NCBI GenBank assembly: GCA_024275215.1
Contig: JAJRZO010000526.1
Span: forward strand, 1 to 6,180
From: Candidatus Zixiibacteriota bacterium
GTDB lineage: Bacteria; Zixibacteria; MSB-5A5; JAABVY01; JAHJOQ01
Length of the DNA: 6,180 nt
Direction: 5' to 3'
Part shown: piece after piece, positions 5,183 to 6,180 of the stretch
Numbering within the stretch: position 1 is the stretch's first letter
How the letters are laid out: each line of letters opens with the position of its first letter
The notes under the pieces: generated by a model
Database searches by the model: none
Seen by the model: only the letters and a program-made list of their open reading frames with translations
What the model was told of the DNA's origin: nothing
Made by a program: the position numbers and the translations under genes

Positions 5183-5776
5183 CTACTCACCCAATGCGAA
5201 ACGTTCAAACCTCTTGACAACGAGATTCTCGCCAAGTTTGCCAATCGTCTCGTCGATTATATCCTTGACAGTCTTATCCTGATCGCGGATAAACGGCTGA
5301 TCCAGAAGACAGACTTCCTGATAGAATTTCTCAATTCTGCCGGTAACGATCTTGTCTACGATCTGCTCCGGTTTGCCCTCATTGAGAGCCTGCGCGCGGT
5401 AAATCTCGCGCTCTTTATTGAGAGTATCCTCATCGAGGTCATCCCGATGGACAACCTTCGGATTTGCTGCTGCAATCTGCATTGCGATATTTTTCGCGAG
5501 TTCTTTGAAATCATCTGTGCGTGCAACGAAATCGGTTTCACAGTTGAGTTCGAGGAGAACACCCAGCTTGTCGCCGGGATGAATGTACGATACGATCGCA
5601 CCTTCCTTGGCAGTACGTCCCGACCTGGATGCCGCTTTCGCAATACCCTTCTCACGGAGAATGTCCACAGCTTTCGTGACATCGCCTTCTGCATCCGAAA
5701 GCGCTTTCTTGCAGTCCATCATTCCTGCACCGGTCTTATCACGAAGCTCTTTAACCTGTTTTGCTGATATATCCAT
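5183..5776 (-). CDS. tsf: Elongation factor Ts (short form)
   Basis: EF-Ts releases GDP from EF-Tu so that it can bind GTP and aminoacyl-tRNA again. I place the start at 5776, giving 197 residues beginning MDISAKQVKELRDKTG. The family normally begins this way, and AGAGGA lies seven bases upstream. A TTG at 5800 would add eight residues but has no such support and overlaps rpsB. The N-terminal UBA-like domain covers roughly 4-42 and includes TGAGMMDCKKAL (15-26). KGIAKAASR (43-51) follows, and then the EF-Tu-contacting TDFVAR (81-86). A C-terminal region contains LLDQPFI (157-163). At 197 residues it is far shorter than the roughly 283-residue E. coli protein and close to the compact Thermus-type EF-Ts with a single core subdomain. 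The gene lies 20 bases after rpsB, its usual partner. Confidence 0.96.
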   Translation of the reverse strand: MDISAKQVKELRDKTGAGMMDCKKALSDAEGDVTKAVDILREKGIAKAASRSGRTAKEGAIVSYIHPGDKLGVLLELNCETDFVARTDDFKELAKNIAMQIAAANPKVVHRDDLDEDTLNKEREIYRAQALNEGKPEQIVDKIVTGRIEKFYQEVCLLDQPFIRDQDKTVKDIIDETIGKLGENLVVKRFERFALGE

Positions 5777-5783
5777 CTCTGAA

Positions 5784-5789
5784 TCCTCT
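5784..5789 (-). promoter_or_regulatory. Shine-Dalgarno that fixes the tsf start
   Basis: AGAGGA is followed by the seven-base spacer TTCAGAG and ATG at 5776. Good spacing here, and none for the upstream TTG at 5800, is the reason for choosing the shorter EF-Ts reading. Confidence 0.75.
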
Positions 5790-5796
5790 GAGTTGA

Positions 5797-6180
5797 TCAA
5801 TTATCGGTAGTGGGAGGAGGAGTCTGATCCGATGCTTCCTCAGCGGCAGTGTCAACATGGGGAGCCGCCACCGGTTCAGGGGCATGACCCTGAAAATCAG
5901 TCTGAGAACCAAGCGCCGCGCGAGATATTTCCTTTGTGATCACCCGAATCGACTTGATAGCATCATCGTTCGCGGCAATCGGAAAATCGATCGGATCAGG
6001 ATCAGAATTTGTGTCGATGATCGCGATTATCGGAATACCGAGCTTGGACGCTTCGGCCACCGCGATATGCTCTTTTTTGGCGTCTACCACGAACATGAGA
6101 CCGGGCAGCATATTCATTTCCTTAATGCCGCCGAGAGCTTTTTCCAGCTTGGACATTTCGCGTTCGAGGCCGGCGACCTC
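5797..6180 (-). CDS. rpsB: 30S ribosomal protein S2 (N-terminal part beyond window)
   Basis: The open frame continues to the window edge, so only the last 127 residues are seen; the first methionine in the window (codon at 6156) is internal, since EVAGLERE precedes it in frame and fits the family. S2 binds the back of the small subunit and helps to recruit S1. The visible part matches the S2 C-terminal core: LEKALGGIKEM, LMFVVDAKKEHIAVAEASKL with the conserved Asp and Glu, GIPIIAIIDTNSDPDPIDFPI, and NDDAIKSIRV. After the core comes a tail of about 30 residues rich in Pro, Ala, Glu and Asp (visible residues about 97-127), ending TPPPTTDN; such variable acidic tails are common in S2. The next gene is tsf, 20 bases downstream, the nearly universal arrangement. 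Any promoter or S2 autoregulatory leader would lie outside the window. Confidence 0.97.
   Translation of the reverse strand, partial: EVAGLEREMSKLEKALGGIKEMNMLPGLMFVVDAKKEHIAVAEASKLGIPIIAIIDTNSDPDPIDFPIAANDDAIKSIRVITKEISRAALGSQTDFQGHAPEPVAAPHVDTAAEEASDQTPPPTTDN

Noticed and set aside
4817..5767. 316-residue open frame on the plus strand, antisense to pyrH and tsf
   Set aside because: It runs across two highly conserved minus-strand genes and their junction, and its translation shows no recognisable motif. The real genes explain the sequence fully.
5777..5800. TTG start of tsf at 5800, adding eight residues
   Set aside because: EF-Ts normally begins at the MDISAK-type sequence, the SD AGAGGA is correctly spaced for ATG 5776, and the TTG would overlap the rpsB stop region without an SD.

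Overview
The window is a compact bacterial chromosomal segment in which every supported gene lies on the minus strand, so transcription runs from high to low coordinates. Its upstream two thirds are the conserved translation and envelope-lipid cluster rpsB (5'-truncated by the window edge), tsf, pyrH, frr, uppS, cdsA. The rest is an accessory group: a UbiA-family prenyltransferase, an NlpC/P60 lipoprotein, and a multi-spanning membrane protein cut by the other window edge. Base composition is near balanced, coding density is very high and Shine-Dalgarno (SD) sites are mostly clear. The rpsB-to-cdsA order is widespread in bacteria, so it does not identify the host. The short EF-Ts (197 residues), the lipoprotein signal peptide and the unfamiliar accessory genes are compatible with an uncultured Gram-negative lineage, for example one in the FCB superphylum. 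That placement is a guess.

Layout from 6180 downwards: rpsB ends at 5797, and a 20-nt gap carrying a good SD leads to tsf (start placed at 5776). The next junctions are almost seamless. The tsf stop abuts the pyrH start, pyrH and frr share one base (TAATG), the uppS SD overlaps the frr stop and uppS uses GTG, and one base separates uppS from cdsA. Together they make ribosomal protein S2, the EF-Tu exchange factor, UMP kinase, the ribosome recycling factor, undecaprenyl diphosphate synthase and CDP-diacylglycerol synthase. This links translation to supply of UMP, the cell-wall lipid carrier and phospholipid precursors.

Below cdsA there is a 293-bp gap (2027-2319), the only sizeable non-coding stretch. 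It holds a perfect 9-bp inverted repeat just after the cdsA stop, a possible promoter with a consensus -35 box, and two tandem 23-nt palindromic repeat units that end 14 nt before the UbiA start codon. The UbiA gene has no recognisable SD, and an in-frame stop inside the proximal palindrome fixes its start. The dxr and rseP genes that often follow cdsA are not present.

The UbiA protein keeps both aspartate-rich motifs but lacks the usual Arg-Pro after the first, so its substrate is unclear. Seventy bases further on is an NlpC/P60 peptidoglycan hydrolase lipoprotein, followed after one base by the membrane protein. I found no RNA gene, CRISPR array, insertion sequence or clear defence system. 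The most unusual region is the twin-palindrome leader of the UbiA gene.
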